From Trueperaceae bacterium (GTDB lineage: Bacteria > Deinococcota > Deinococci > Deinococcales > Trueperaceae): 64,000 bases of DNA. The notes under the pieces are model-generated. The model did no database searches. It was not told where the DNA came from and worked only from the letters and a program-made list of their open reading frames with translations. A program made the translations under genes and the position numbers. The DNA lies in assembly GCA_020354625.1 (NCBI GenBank), contig CP070651.1, forward strand, positions 3,171,776 through 3,235,775, given 5' to 3'. Below, one piece after another: positions 36,981 through 45,754 of this stretch. Positions within the stretch are counted from its first letter, which is position 1. Every line of letters begins with the position of its first letter.

Positions 36981-37083
36981 ACGCGTTTAGCTGGGAGCTT
37001 ACGACCCGATCCAAACCTCCCACTGCACAAGGGGCCGTCTTACACCACAAATGTGATCGACTTCACACCGAACGGCTCACACC

Positions 37084-37119
37084 GTGCCACGCAAAGTGCC
37101 GCACAAAGTGCCGCGCAAA
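37084..37119. repeat. Three 12-bp tandem repeats with a REP-like palindrome beside them
   Basis: GTGCCACGCAAA, GTGCCGCACAAA and GTGCCGCGCAAA follow each other. Directly after, CCGGTCCGGCTATGCCGG (37129-37146) includes a short palindrome similar to that at 1332-1364. It lies between the ftsK start and the end of the AI-2E gene, and no gene covers it. Confidence 0.7.
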
Positions 37120-37164
37120 GCCCCGTTTCCCGGTCCGGCTATGCCGGATCAGAGGTTCGGCCGC

Positions 37165-38412
37165 TCACTCCTCCTCGACCAGCTCCTCACCGGAAGGCTC
37201 TGGCTCATAGGGTGGCGCTTGAGCATCGGGAACCTGAAACGCAGGGCGCTTGAGCAGATATTCTTCGAGGATCACCTTGCTGAGAGCTACTACGGGCACG
37301 GCTAGCAGCGCCCCCACAAAGCCCAACAGGCCGAGGCCGGTGATGATCGCCAACAAAACCGTCACCGGGTGCAGGTTGACGCTCCTCGAAAGGATCAGTG
37401 GGGCCAGGAGATTCCCCTCTAGCTGATTGACGATGGTAAAGACAGCAATCGCCAAGAATGATGTCAACAAGGGAGAAAACGGGCCGTCGGTGGTAAAACC
37501 GAGCAGCACCGCAGGCGTCACACCGATTATCGCACCGAGATAGGGGACCAGGTTGAAGACGGCTGCAAGGAAGCTGATCGCCAGCGCCAACGGCACCCCG
37601 ATGAGGCTCAAACCGATCCATATCAAGAATCCGAGAATGGTCGTGATCAAGAGCTGGCCCCGCAGGTATCCGCCCACGGCCCGGTCCGCCTTGGCGATGA
37701 CATCGTCGTAAAAAACACGCCAGCGGAGCGGAGCGAAGCGGCGAAAGTTGCTTGTGAACTTCGGGAAATCGTAAAGGAAGTAGGCGCTGGCCAGCAAAAT
37801 CAAGAAGATCTGCAGGGTAGCCGAAATAAGGCTGGTGGCACCGGTCAAGAGGAGGTTGGGGCCACCGGTAATCAAACGTTCGAGGAGGGCGTTTACCCCT
37901 TCGGCAGCACGCGCCAGCAAATTGGTGAGTTGCTCCTGTACCTGCTGAGAGACCTCATCGTTGGTGGTCTCGACCCCAAAGCGGTCGGATAGAAACTGGG
38001 GGAGGCGGTCGATCAGCCCGTAGAACCAGATCGAGAATTCCTCGGCATAGGTGCTCATGTTGTCGAAGGCGGTCGGGATGAGGTTGATAAAACGCCGGGT
38101 CTCGGTGACTACCTGCGAGATGAGCAGCGACCCGAGCACGAAGAGCTGCAGCAGCAGCAGGTAGACGAGCACCACCGCCAGGGTCCGGTGCAAGCGGATC
38201 CGTTCCAATAACTCGACGATCGGATTGAGGATATAGGCAATGACAAAACCGATCAGACCGACCTGCAACGCGAAGGTATACCCGGCGCGAAAGCGCCACA
38301 ATACCCAGAAGACGAAGATGAACGCACCGACATAGGTGATCGACCGCACCCAGGGGTTACGCCACACCGTCTCGACGGCGGTGACCTCGGGAGTGTCGTT
38401 GCCAGGCGTCAC
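37165..38412 (-). CDS. AI-2E/PerM-family membrane transporter
   Basis: 415 residues with about seven or eight helices. Landmarks of the family (PF01594): the N-terminal pair around FALQVGLIGFVIAYILNPIVELLER, a long amphipathic loop (residues 75-150), then SAYFLYDFPKFTSNFRRFAP, GYLRGQLLITTILGFLIWIGLSLIGVPLALAISFLAAVFNLVPYLGAIIG broken over several helices, and an acidic C-terminal tail (EELVEEE). Known members export AI-2, act as Na+/H+ antiporters or assist sporulation channels; the substrate here is open. GTG start with GGAGGTG 5 nt upstream. Confidence 0.88.
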   Translation of the reverse strand: MTPGNDTPEVTAVETVWRNPWVRSITYVGAFIFVFWVLWRFRAGYTFALQVGLIGFVIAYILNPIVELLERIRLHRTLAVVLVYLLLLQLFVLGSLLISQVVTETRRFINLIPTAFDNMSTYAEEFSIWFYGLIDRLPQFLSDRFGVETTNDEVSQQVQEQLTNLLARAAEGVNALLERLITGGPNLLLTGATSLISATLQIFLILLASAYFLYDFPKFTSNFRRFAPLRWRVFYDDVIAKADRAVGGYLRGQLLITTILGFLIWIGLSLIGVPLALAISFLAAVFNLVPYLGAIIGVTPAVLLGFTTDGPFSPLLTSFLAIAVFTIVNQLEGNLLAPLILSRSVNLHPVTVLLAIITGLGLLGFVGALLAVPVVALSKVILEEYLLKRPAFQVPDAQAPPYEPEPSGEELVEEE

Positions 38413-38513
38413 CGGTCCACCTCCGCCAGAGCACTACGCATATCTGAGTCTACGCCGCGAGCCCCGCACCCCGCTAACCCGACCTCGCTCAGCTTTTCCT
38501 CAGTTTGAGATCC

Positions 38514-38741
38514 TCAGGCCGCCAGCGTCTTACCGTCACGGATACACGAGGTACAGACCCGCATGGTGCGCGCTGCACCGTTGCGCCAGACCTTGACCCG
38601 CTGAAGGTTGGGGGACTTCCACTTTTTGGTGATGCCGGTCGTCTTCTTGCCGACACCGCCCTCACGCTTCGCCTTACCGCTTTGTACGACATCATTTCGT
38701 ACAATCGGCCTCTTGCCACAAATCGAACAGACCTTTGCCAT
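38514..38741 (-). CDS. rpmB: Ribosomal protein bL28
   Basis: 75 residues. [18 protein letters not shown] with the zinc-type Cys pair, KRKW-like [10 protein letters not shown] and [12 protein letters not shown] with the second Cys pair identify the zinc-binding (C+) form of bL28. The ATG at 38741 begins the family consensus; GAGGTGG lies 9 nt upstream, and a TTG two codons earlier is an alternative. Monocistronic, as is common for L28. A promoter on the minus strand is visible at 38790-38819. Confidence 0.95.
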   Translation of the reverse strand: MAKVCSICGKRPIVRNDVVQSGKAKREGGVGKKTTGITKKWKSPNLQRVKVWRNGAARTMRVCTSCIRDGKTLAA

Positions 38742-38789
38742 AGTCAAGTACCACCTCGAGCCGCCTTATACCAAGACGAGAGCCTTAAG

Positions 38790-38819
38790 AGTCTAGCATA
38801 TGGGGAAGCCACCAGTAAA
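38790..38819 (-). promoter_or_regulatory. Probable rpmB promoter
   Basis: On the minus strand, TTTACT (38819-38814) and TAGACT (38795-38790) with an 18-nt spacer. It would give a leader of about 40 nt with the GAGGTGG ribosome-binding site. Confidence 0.45.
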
Positions 38820-38845
38820 GATGTGCGCTGCCCACGGTAGTGCCT

Positions 38846-39092
38846 GAAGGTGATGAGTGATGAGTCATGGGTAATGGGTAATGGGTGCTACGAAGGTTTG
38901 CGGATACGCCAATCTTCCGCAACAGCTACGTAAATAACGGATAAGGTGATGAGTGATGGGTAATGGACGTTGCGAAATTCGCGCTTCGGCTCACCACCCG
39001 TTACGTTCGCATGGTCAAAGCGAACTCAATATGCGTGTTCTCTCGCAATGGTCTCACGCATTACTCATAACCCATTCCTCATTACCTTATAT
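38846..39092. repeat. Inverted array of GATGAGTGATGGGTAATG-type repeats
   Basis: Between rpmB and trmN. Two forward copies (AAGGTGATGAGTGATGAGT at 38848 and ATAAGGTGATGAGTGATGG at 38941) and one inverted copy ending CTCATTACCTTAT (39079-39091) form a degenerate inverted repeat of about 150 bp for the inner pair. The 384-bp gap otherwise shows no gene. The same motif recurs at 63248-63355. It may be a non-autonomous mobile element or an RNA structure. Confidence 0.65.
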
Positions 39093-39125
39093 GACTATTT
39101 GGTGGCAACGCCTCTGAATCTCGCC

Positions 39126-40211
39126 TTATGCCTCCGGCCGGAGCAGATAGATCCTCGGATAGTGCCCACCGTGATAGACACGCCTCACGTCGACAACGCG
39201 CCAGCTCCGCTGAGCAGCCAACACGCCTTCAAACAGCTTGATGTCGTGGGTAAGAAGCACCATACGTGCCGCGGGCGCGGCGACGCGCCGCATCTCTTCT
39301 AAAAAAGCTGGGTATAGATCCAGATTGCTCTGATGGGATCCCACAGCATCACCCCAAGGGAGGTCGGCCGTGATCACGTCGATGCCCCCCTCAGGGAGCG
39401 ACAGGCGCGTCGCGTCCTCTTGAACGAGCCGTACGCGGTCTACCATCCCGGCGGCTTGGAGGTTGCACCGGGCACAGGCCACGGCCTCTCGGTCGAGATC
39501 ACAGCCTGTGAGCTGGGAGGCCGGAGCCATCTCGGCACGTTCGATCAGCAAGGTACCGGAACCGCACATGGCGTTCAGGTAACGGTCGCGGTCGCCTGTA
39601 CCCGAGAGCCGATTCATCGCCGCCGCCAGCGAGGCGTTCAGACCCCCGGGCATGTTACAAACCCGCCAGGAGCGTGCCGAAAGCGGCCTAGGCGTGACTC
39701 GGGTGAGCACCTCCCAACCCGAACCCTCCGGCGAAGGGCGAAAGCGCAAGAGAAGCTCCCCATCATCAGGGTCGAACCTGAGGCCGGTCGCTTCCTGGAG
39801 GGCATCTGCGAGCCGCTGCATCACTTTCGACTCGCGACCTGCAGCACCGAAACGGAAGCTCTGGAACGCGTCTTCACGCGTAACGGCACCGACCGTGGCC
39901 ACGAGACGCCTGAAGTGCTGGTCACCGAGCATCGCCTTGGGCCTGGGAATATCGAAGTGGTCGAGACGGTAGACGGCCTTGACGGTCCGGAGGCCTTTGA
40001 CTAGCCTCAAGGCACCTTTGGCCAGGAGGTGGATCGCATCCTCACGCAACGGTTCGGCGCGTAGACCCACATCGCGCGCTTCGGCCAACGCAACCGGTGC
40101 CAAACCTGCCAGCACCTCGGCTTCAAAAATCTGCGGCCGCCGCCGCCGTGCATTCGGCATCTCGATTCGAAAAAACGCGCCGGGATGAGGGCTAGCCCCC
40201 AGCCGGCACAC
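39126..40211 (-). CDS. trmN: tRNA (guanine-N2)-methyltransferase, TrmN/Trm14 type
   Basis: 361 residues from GTG at 40211 (AGAGG near it) or 344 from ATG at 40160. The N-terminal half is a ferredoxin-like/THUMP-type RNA-binding region (EAEVLAGLAPVALAEARD, then FRFGAAGRESKVMQRLADAL). The C-terminal half is a Rossmann methyltransferase: SAM loop LNAMCGSGTLLIERA, acidic GCDLDREAV and catalytic motif ADLPWGDAVGSH. This arrangement matches the Thermus enzyme that makes m2G6 in tRNA-Phe. RNA target inferred by family resemblance; RlmL/RlmN2-like rRNA methylation is an alternative. Confidence 0.8.
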   Translation of the reverse strand: MCRLGASPHPGAFFRIEMPNARRRRPQIFEAEVLAGLAPVALAEARDVGLRAEPLREDAIHLLAKGALRLVKGLRTVKAVYRLDHFDIPRPKAMLGDQHFRRLVATVGAVTREDAFQSFRFGAAGRESKVMQRLADALQEATGLRFDPDDGELLLRFRPSPEGSGWEVLTRVTPRPLSARSWRVCNMPGGLNASLAAAMNRLSGTGDRDRYLNAMCGSGTLLIERAEMAPASQLTGCDLDREAVACARCNLQAAGMVDRVRLVQEDATRLSLPEGGIDVITADLPWGDAVGSHQSNLDLYPAFLEEMRRVAAPAARMVLLTHDIKLFEGVLAAQRSWRVVDVRRVYHGGHYPRIYLLRPEA

Positions 40212-40301
40212 CCCCTCTCGCCCCGGTAGCTTACCAGGTAACCCCCACTTGAACGTGCAACCGTCGTACCGATGATATGACTACCCACCTACTCTGTTCG
40301 T

Positions 40302-40307
40302 TATAGT
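40302..40307 (+). promoter_or_regulatory. -10 element of the sugar ABC importer operon
   Basis: TATAGT ends 8 nt before the ATG at 40316, with TGACTA 18 nt upstream as a possible -35. No ribosome-binding site in the gap, so leaderless or nearly so. Confidence 0.5.
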
Positions 40308-40315
40308 AATCTCGG

Positions 40316-41653
40316 ATGAAACCACGGCCCGAAGCCTCCCTCATCCTCCCACCCTCACGAAACGAAGTGGGGCGCTGGCAGACGCCGCTTTGGCTCACGA
40401 CCCTATTCGTGACCATCACGGCGCTGGGGTGCTCGGGTATCTACCTGCTCGAGCTCCTCGGGCCCGAAGCCACACCCACCCTCGAACCTCTGGCCATCTT
40501 TTTCGTCGCCCTGGCAGCTGCATCGCTTGCGCTACTCGGATCCCTGCAACAGGGACCTTCACGCTGGTTTGGACCCACCGCCGGCGCCCTGATGATCCTC
40601 TCGCTCACGTTCGCGCCTGACCCCCCACTTATCGGGTTCGTGGCGGCCGGGCTCACATCGATCGTAGGCTTGATGAGCATCTACGGCTTCGCCCGTGAGC
40701 AGCTCAGCGAGAAGACCCTCGATCACCTGAGCGGTTGGCTGTTTGTTCTCCCCGCTCTGCTCCTGATGCTGGTCTGGATCTACTTCCCAGCCATCTACGC
40801 GTTCTGGATCAGCCTCTTCAAGGACTTCAACTATCTCGGGGCGGCCGAGTACGTCGGCTTGGAGAACTATGCCATCGCTTTCCGCGATCCGCTCTTCTTA
40901 CGAGCCCTTACCAACACCGCATGGTATGTGGTAGGTACCGTCCCCATCAGCATCTTTCTCGGGGGTTTCGTCGCCATCTTGTTGAATGAGCGCATCAAGG
41001 GCCTCCCACTCTTTCGGCTCGTGTACTTCTTGCCCTATATCACTGCCCTCACAGCAGCAGCTGCGGTGTGGCGCTGGATCTACAACCCAAACGTCGGGCT
41101 CCTCAACTGGGTGCTCGGCCTGGAAGGGTTTCGGTGGTTGGCCAATCCCGACGGGCTATTCGAGCTGCTCTTGGCACCCCTCGGCCTCTCTTTACCGCAG
41201 TTCCTGGCCGGTCCCAGCGTGGCCCTTTGCGCCATCATGCTCATGAGCATCTGGCACTTCCTCGGCTACAACGTGGTGATCTTCCTCGCCGGCCTCCAGG
41301 CGATCCCCCGCGAGTACTACGAAGCGGCCCGCATCGACGGGGCCAGCTGGCTGCAACAGGTTCGTTACCTGACTTGGCCGCTGCTCTCCCCCACCACGTT
41401 CTTCGTCCTCATCATCAGCTTGATCGGCTCACTCAACGTCTTTACGCAGATCTTTATCATGACCCCGACCGGAGGCGTACTCAACGACACCCTGTCGGCC
41501 GTGATGTACCTCTATTTCAAAGGCTTCCGCGATTTCGACTTCGGCTACGCTTCCGCCCTCGCCTTTATCCTCTTCGTGCTCACCCTGGCCCTGACGCTCT
41601 TGCAACGCCGCATTTTTACCCGCCTACAGGGCGCTGATCGCGAGGCGATATGA
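40316..41653 (+). CDS. Carbohydrate ABC importer permease, MalF/UgpA type with extra N-terminal helices
   Basis: 445 residues. The core permease (about residues 135-440) is of the UgpA/MalF type: LPALLLMLVWIYFPAIYAFWISLFKDF, VGLENYAIAFRDPLF, and the cytoplasmic EAA loop EYYEAARIDGASWLQQVRYLTWPLL. Ahead of it lie about 130 residues with four more hydrophobic helices (WLTTLFVTITALGCSGIYLL, LAIFFVALAAASLALLG, and so on), absent from standard 290-residue UgpA proteins. It forms a heterodimer with the next gene product, whose start overlaps its stop by 4 bp. No ATPase gene is nearby. Confidence 0.88.
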   Translation: MKPRPEASLILPPSRNEVGRWQTPLWLTTLFVTITALGCSGIYLLELLGPEATPTLEPLAIFFVALAAASLALLGSLQQGPSRWFGPTAGALMILSLTFAPDPPLIGFVAAGLTSIVGLMSIYGFAREQLSEKTLDHLSGWLFVLPALLLMLVWIYFPAIYAFWISLFKDFNYLGAAEYVGLENYAIAFRDPLFLRALTNTAWYVVGTVPISIFLGGFVAILLNERIKGLPLFRLVYFLPYITALTAAAAVWRWIYNPNVGLLNWVLGLEGFRWLANPDGLFELLLAPLGLSLPQFLAGPSVALCAIMLMSIWHFLGYNVVIFLAGLQAIPREYYEAARIDGASWLQQVRYLTWPLLSPTTFFVLIISLIGSLNVFTQIFIMTPTGGVLNDTLSAVMYLYFKGFRDFDFGYASALAFILFVLTLALTLLQRRIFTRLQGADREAI

Positions 41654-42897
41654 GCTTCCGCCAGTTCGGCAGCCGCCTCAGCATCTACCTGCTGCTCTCG
41701 ATCGGCGCGGTCGCCATGGTCTTCCCGTTCTACTGGATGCTATCCACCTCATTCAAAACGCAGCGAGAGGCCTCGTCGATCGTACCGGTCTTGCTCCCCG
41801 AGCAGTTGCGACCCCAAAACTGGTCCGCCGCCTACCGTCTCGGTTCACAGGGACGCCCCGGCCTCATAGGTGGCCTTCTCGGGGGGTTTTTCCCCGGACG
41901 CTCGGTCACCCTCGAGATCGTGCTGCAAGAAGAGGAAGAGGGCGCGGGCGTGAGCGTCACCATACCCAAACCCTTGGGAGTACTGAGCTTTCCCCTCAGC
42001 GACGACACCCTCATCGAGACCGACCCGGTGACCGTAACCGGTGACGGGAACCTCTACCGCATCCACCTCACCAACACCGGCACCGAACGCTACAGCCGGC
42101 TCCCGGTCGAACTGCGCATTCCCAAAGAGAGTTCCTTCGTGTCGAGTACTCTAGCCCCAGATGGAGTTCGGAGTGCGCGGCGCTCTAACCGCATCAGCTT
42201 CGACGACATCGCGCCGGGGGCGCTTTCATATCTCTTTCGAAACTACCTCTCGGCCTGGAACGCCGCCCCCTTCGGACGCTACTTCTTCAATTCCGCCTTC
42301 ACCGCGGTAATCCAAGTTCTCGCCGGCCTCTGGGTGGCCAGCATGGCGGCTTTCGCCCTGGCGCGTATCCCCTTCTGGGGACGCGAGGTGATCTTCATTT
42401 TGATCCTCGGCACGCTGATGATCCCGGGCGAAGTCCTGCTGATCCCCAACTACGTACTGCTGGCGAGATTGGATTGGATCGACACCTACTACGCCTTGAT
42501 CGTTCCCTTCGTGGCCAGTGCCTTCGGCATCTTCTTGTTGCGCCAGTTCTTCCTCACGTTGCCACAAGAGCTATTCGACGCCGCACGCATCGATGGTGCC
42601 GGCTGGTCGGTTCAACTCTGGCAGATCGCCCTACCGTTAGCCCTCCCCGGCCTGCTGACCTATGCACTCTTCGCCTTCTTGGGTGCCTGGAACGCACTCC
42701 TTTGGCCGCTGATCGTTACCAACAGCGAGCACATGCGCACCGTCCAGGTCGGTTTGCGCTTCTTTGTCGAGGAGTCTGGGACCGACTACAGCCAGCTGAT
42801 GGCTGCCTCTACACTCGCCATCCTACCTATCATCATCGGCTTCTTCTTCGTACAGAAGCAGTTCATCCAAGGCATCGCGCGATCGGGGTTGAAATAG
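41650..42897 (+). CDS. Carbohydrate ABC importer permease, MalG/UgpE type with an inserted soluble domain
   Basis: 415 residues against about 280 usual. The first helix (residues 10-32, VAMVFPFYWMLSTSFK) and the permease core from about 198 (NYLSAWNAAPFGRYFFNSAFTA) are standard, with the EAA loop QELFDAARIDGAGWSVQLWQIALPLALPG. Between them about 125 residues (68-195) form a beta-rich region (VTLEIVLQEEEEGAGVSVT, YRIHLTNTGTERYSRLPVEL) that would sit on the outer face. Its frame is intact. The insert could contact the binding protein. Overlaps the preceding permease by 4 bp; the binding protein gene follows after 163 bp. Confidence 0.88.
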   Translation: MSFRQFGSRLSIYLLLSIGAVAMVFPFYWMLSTSFKTQREASSIVPVLLPEQLRPQNWSAAYRLGSQGRPGLIGGLLGGFFPGRSVTLEIVLQEEEEGAGVSVTIPKPLGVLSFPLSDDTLIETDPVTVTGDGNLYRIHLTNTGTERYSRLPVELRIPKESSFVSSTLAPDGVRSARRSNRISFDDIAPGALSYLFRNYLSAWNAAPFGRYFFNSAFTAVIQVLAGLWVASMAAFALARIPFWGREVIFILILGTLMIPGEVLLIPNYVLLARLDWIDTYYALIVPFVASAFGIFLLRQFFLTLPQELFDAARIDGAGWSVQLWQIALPLALPGLLTYALFAFLGAWNALLWPLIVTNSEHMRTVQVGLRFFVEESGTDYSQLMAASTLAILPIIIGFFFVQKQFIQGIARSGLK

Positions 42898-43060
42898 CGA
42901 TCTACCGTGCATAGAGGGGGTGGGTGGGTACTGCGAAACGGAACCACACGGCGGTTACGTTGATATGATGACGTTCCAAGCGGTTGAGAGCTCACACGCT
43001 CTTTCAGAATCGATGGTGCGCTCAATCGACTCGAAAGGTCGCAATCATAGGGAGAACATC

Positions 43061-44401
43061 ATGATCGAGGTCTTCACGAAAAAGGTCTTGCTCGCCTGCG
43101 TCACGTTCCTGCTAGTGCTGCTTGCTTCCGGGGCTGCCCTAGGCCAAACGGTCGAAGAGGAGATCCAAACCCTCTGCAACGAAAGCCCACAAGTGCTCGA
43201 GTTCTGGCACGGCTTCCGCAGTGGGGCGCCCCGTGAGGCGCTCGAGAACCTGACGCTCGAGTTCGATCGGGCAAACCGCGGCCAGATCTGTGTAAAGCCT
43301 ATCAGCCAGGGCAGTTATCGCGATCTCTCCACCAAGATCCTGGCCGCCTCTGCCGCGGGAGAACTACCCGTCTTGGCACAGGGCTTTGAGAACAACATCG
43401 CCACCTACCTCGCTGCCGGCGTGGTCAGCGATCTCGAGTCGATCGGCGTGAGTGCTGAAGGCCTCTACGACAACTTCGTCGAGGCCGTGAGGTGGGATGG
43501 CACGCTCTACGGAATCCCTTTCAACAAGTCGGTGCACGTCCTTTACTACAACCGCGACCTCTTACTCGAGTCGGCCGACGCCTTGGCGGAAGCCGGCATC
43601 CCTGAAAACGAAGACGGCGTTCGCGTACCCACGACCGTCGACGAGTTCATCGCTGCGTCCTCTGTTCTCACCGCAACCTACGGCGAACCGGTCTACTGGT
43701 TCCGCCCGAGCGACCTGGCCACCTATGAAGACTGGTTCTGGACGCTCGGTGGCTCGTACTTCGATGATGCAGGCAACCTCACGCTCAATAGCGAGACCGG
43801 TGTCGAGGCGCTCGAGCTGCTGGTTAGCTTCGTACACGAACTCGGCATCGCCCGACCGATCACCGACGGGAGCTTCATCAACGAGAACTTCGCCACCGGC
43901 GTGTTCGGCTTCGCCACCGACACCACCGCCGGCTACCGCTTCTACCTGCGAGCTGCCGAGTTCGATGTAGGCTTGGCAACCATGCCGGGCCGGAACCCGG
44001 GTACGATCGGCGCCAGCGTCTTCCAGGGCACCAACATTTTGGTCTTCAACACCGCTTCCAGCGAGGATCAAAATGCGGCTGCCGAATACATCAATTTCCT
44101 GATCGCACCTCAGATCAACGCCGTCTTCGCCACCGCCACCGGATACGCTCCGCTCGGCAACGCCGCCGCTATGGAACCCGGCTTCGAACTCTACCTGGAC
44201 GACAACCCCGACTTTAGCGCCATCATCGACCAACTCCCCGCTGCCCGCTTCGAACCGAACCTGCCGGAGTGGGAACAGATCCGCTTCGATATCCTCGGCC
44301 AGGCGATCGTAAAAGCGGTCTTGCAAGAAGCGACACCACAAGAAGCGCTCGACGAGGCCCAGGCTGCCACAGAAGCCCTCTTGGCTGGTGAGACACGCTA
44401 A
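43061..44401 (+). CDS. Carbohydrate ABC importer substrate-binding protein, UgpB-like
   Basis: 446 residues. The N terminus is a signal peptide (KKVLLACVTFLLVLLASGAALG), without lipobox Cys. The mature protein resembles UgpB/family 1 binding proteins: LEFWHGFRSGAPREALENLTLEFDRAN near the start, GIPFNKSVHVLYYNRDL, and FQGTNILVFNTASSEDQNAAAEYINFL. UgpB relatives bind glycerol 3-phosphate, its diesters or oligosaccharides; the ligand is not fixed here. GGGAG stands 7 nt before the ATG; the frame is open 47 codons further. It is the third gene of the importer set. Confidence 0.88.
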   Translation: MIEVFTKKVLLACVTFLLVLLASGAALGQTVEEEIQTLCNESPQVLEFWHGFRSGAPREALENLTLEFDRANRGQICVKPISQGSYRDLSTKILAASAAGELPVLAQGFENNIATYLAAGVVSDLESIGVSAEGLYDNFVEAVRWDGTLYGIPFNKSVHVLYYNRDLLLESADALAEAGIPENEDGVRVPTTVDEFIAASSVLTATYGEPVYWFRPSDLATYEDWFWTLGGSYFDDAGNLTLNSETGVEALELLVSFVHELGIARPITDGSFINENFATGVFGFATDTTAGYRFYLRAAEFDVGLATMPGRNPGTIGASVFQGTNILVFNTASSEDQNAAAEYINFLIAPQINAVFATATGYAPLGNAAAMEPGFELYLDDNPDFSAIIDQLPAARFEPNLPEWEQIRFDILGQAIVKAVLQEATPQEALDEAQAATEALLAGETR

Positions 44402-44552
44402 CACCAAGAAACCGAGACCGTTAGCGGGCTCTATGCCCGGTATTACCGCGAAGAGCGGCGTGATTTGCCCCGCTGGTCTGTCCGAAACAGAGAATACAGC
44501 GGGCAACAAACCGAGAGGGCCGTTGATCGAGCATTCCGGTCGATCGGCAGGG

Positions 44553-45707
44553 ATGCCTGTGAAAGAGCCCTCTCATCAGGTAGTGCCGGTGAGTGAGCCG
44601 CGCTCGCTCTACCTGCACATCCCCTTCTGTCCGAGCATCTGCCCCTATTGCAACTTTCACAAGATGCGCCGCAACGAGGGGTTGGTCGCGGCCTTTCTCG
44701 AAAGGCTCACAGAGGAAGCCGGAGCGCTCTACGCACACTTTGGGGGGGAGCTCGACACCATCTACTTCGGCGGGGGAACCCCTTCACACCTGAGCGATGG
44801 CGAGTTGGCAGCGGTGATCGCCATCTTGGAGCGTACCTGGGGTTGGCCCGCCAAAAAGGAGACCACGCTCGAAGCCGATCCGCTGACGTTCGATCGAAAC
44901 AGACTCGACACCTTTGGGGTGCTCGGCTTCGACCGGCTCTCGATCGGCGTGCAGTCGAGCCAAGACGATGTATTACGCTTCCTCGGACGCCTCCACCGTG
45001 GCCACGAGGGATTGGCAGCAATCGACATGGCGTTGGAAGCGGGTTTCAACGTGTCAGCCGACCTCATGACCGCCGTGCCGGGACAAGATACCGCCCGAGA
45101 CCTCCATACCCTGGCGCAAACCGGCGTACCCCACCTGAGTGTCTACACCCTCACGATCGAACCCCAAACGCCTTTTGCACGGCGCGGCGTTACCGTCGAT
45201 CAGGACCGGGATGCAGACGACTTCGAATTGGCACATACCGTTCTCCACGGGTACGGCTTGGAGCGCTACGAGGTCTCGAGCCACGCCCGTCCCGGCTTCG
45301 AATCGGTGCACAACCGGGTGTACTGGCGCGGCTCGACCTTCTTCGGGCTCGGCCCCTCGGCAGCGAGCTTCTTGCCGGTTAGGGGTGCGATCGGCGAGCG
45401 CCGCAAGAACCACGTGATCAAGGCGTGGTTGGCGGGCGAACCCGCCGAGGTGCTGCCGGTGACAGCCGAGGATTACCTTCTCGAGATGCTCATGACCGGC
45501 TTGAGGACCAGGCACGGTGTAGAGCTCGACACTCTTGCAGCCCGTACGGGCCTACACCTCGAAGAACGCTACCGGCCGGTCCTCGAGGATGCGTTCAAGC
45601 AGGGGCTGCTCCGACGGGTGGGAAGACGACTCATCGCCACCGAACAGGGCCTTTTGAGACTCGACGGGCTCCTGAGACGCTTTTTTCAGCAGCCGCCACA
45701 AGATTGA
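44553..45707 (+). CDS. hemW: Radical SAM protein, HemW-like (coproporphyrinogen oxidase-related)
   Basis: 384 residues from ATG 44553; the frame is open from 44388 and a GTG at 44590 is possible. SLYLHIPFCPSICPYCNFHK gives the C-x3-C-x2-C cluster site followed by Asn-Phe, the HemW form, without the fourth Cys of true HemN. IYFGGGTPS, RLSIGVQS and NVSADLMTAVPGQD follow. HemW proteins bind heme and act as heme chaperones rather than coproporphyrinogen oxidases. It starts 150 bp after the binding protein gene and is probably unrelated in function. No strong ribosome-binding site for any start. Confidence 0.85.
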   Translation: MPVKEPSHQVVPVSEPRSLYLHIPFCPSICPYCNFHKMRRNEGLVAAFLERLTEEAGALYAHFGGELDTIYFGGGTPSHLSDGELAAVIAILERTWGWPAKKETTLEADPLTFDRNRLDTFGVLGFDRLSIGVQSSQDDVLRFLGRLHRGHEGLAAIDMALEAGFNVSADLMTAVPGQDTARDLHTLAQTGVPHLSVYTLTIEPQTPFARRGVTVDQDRDADDFELAHTVLHGYGLERYEVSSHARPGFESVHNRVYWRGSTFFGLGPSAASFLPVRGAIGERRKNHVIKAWLAGEPAEVLPVTAEDYLLEMLMTGLRTRHGVELDTLAARTGLHLEERYRPVLEDAFKQGLLRRVGRRLIATEQGLLRLDGLLRRFFQQPPQD

Positions 45708-45754
45708 TACGGAGGTAGGTAGGTCCAGGCTACGCTGGCCTGCAACACAAAGGA

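Noticed and set aside
38846-39092. CRISPR array
   Set aside because: Units are short, degenerate and inverted, there are no regular spacers, and no cas gene is nearby.
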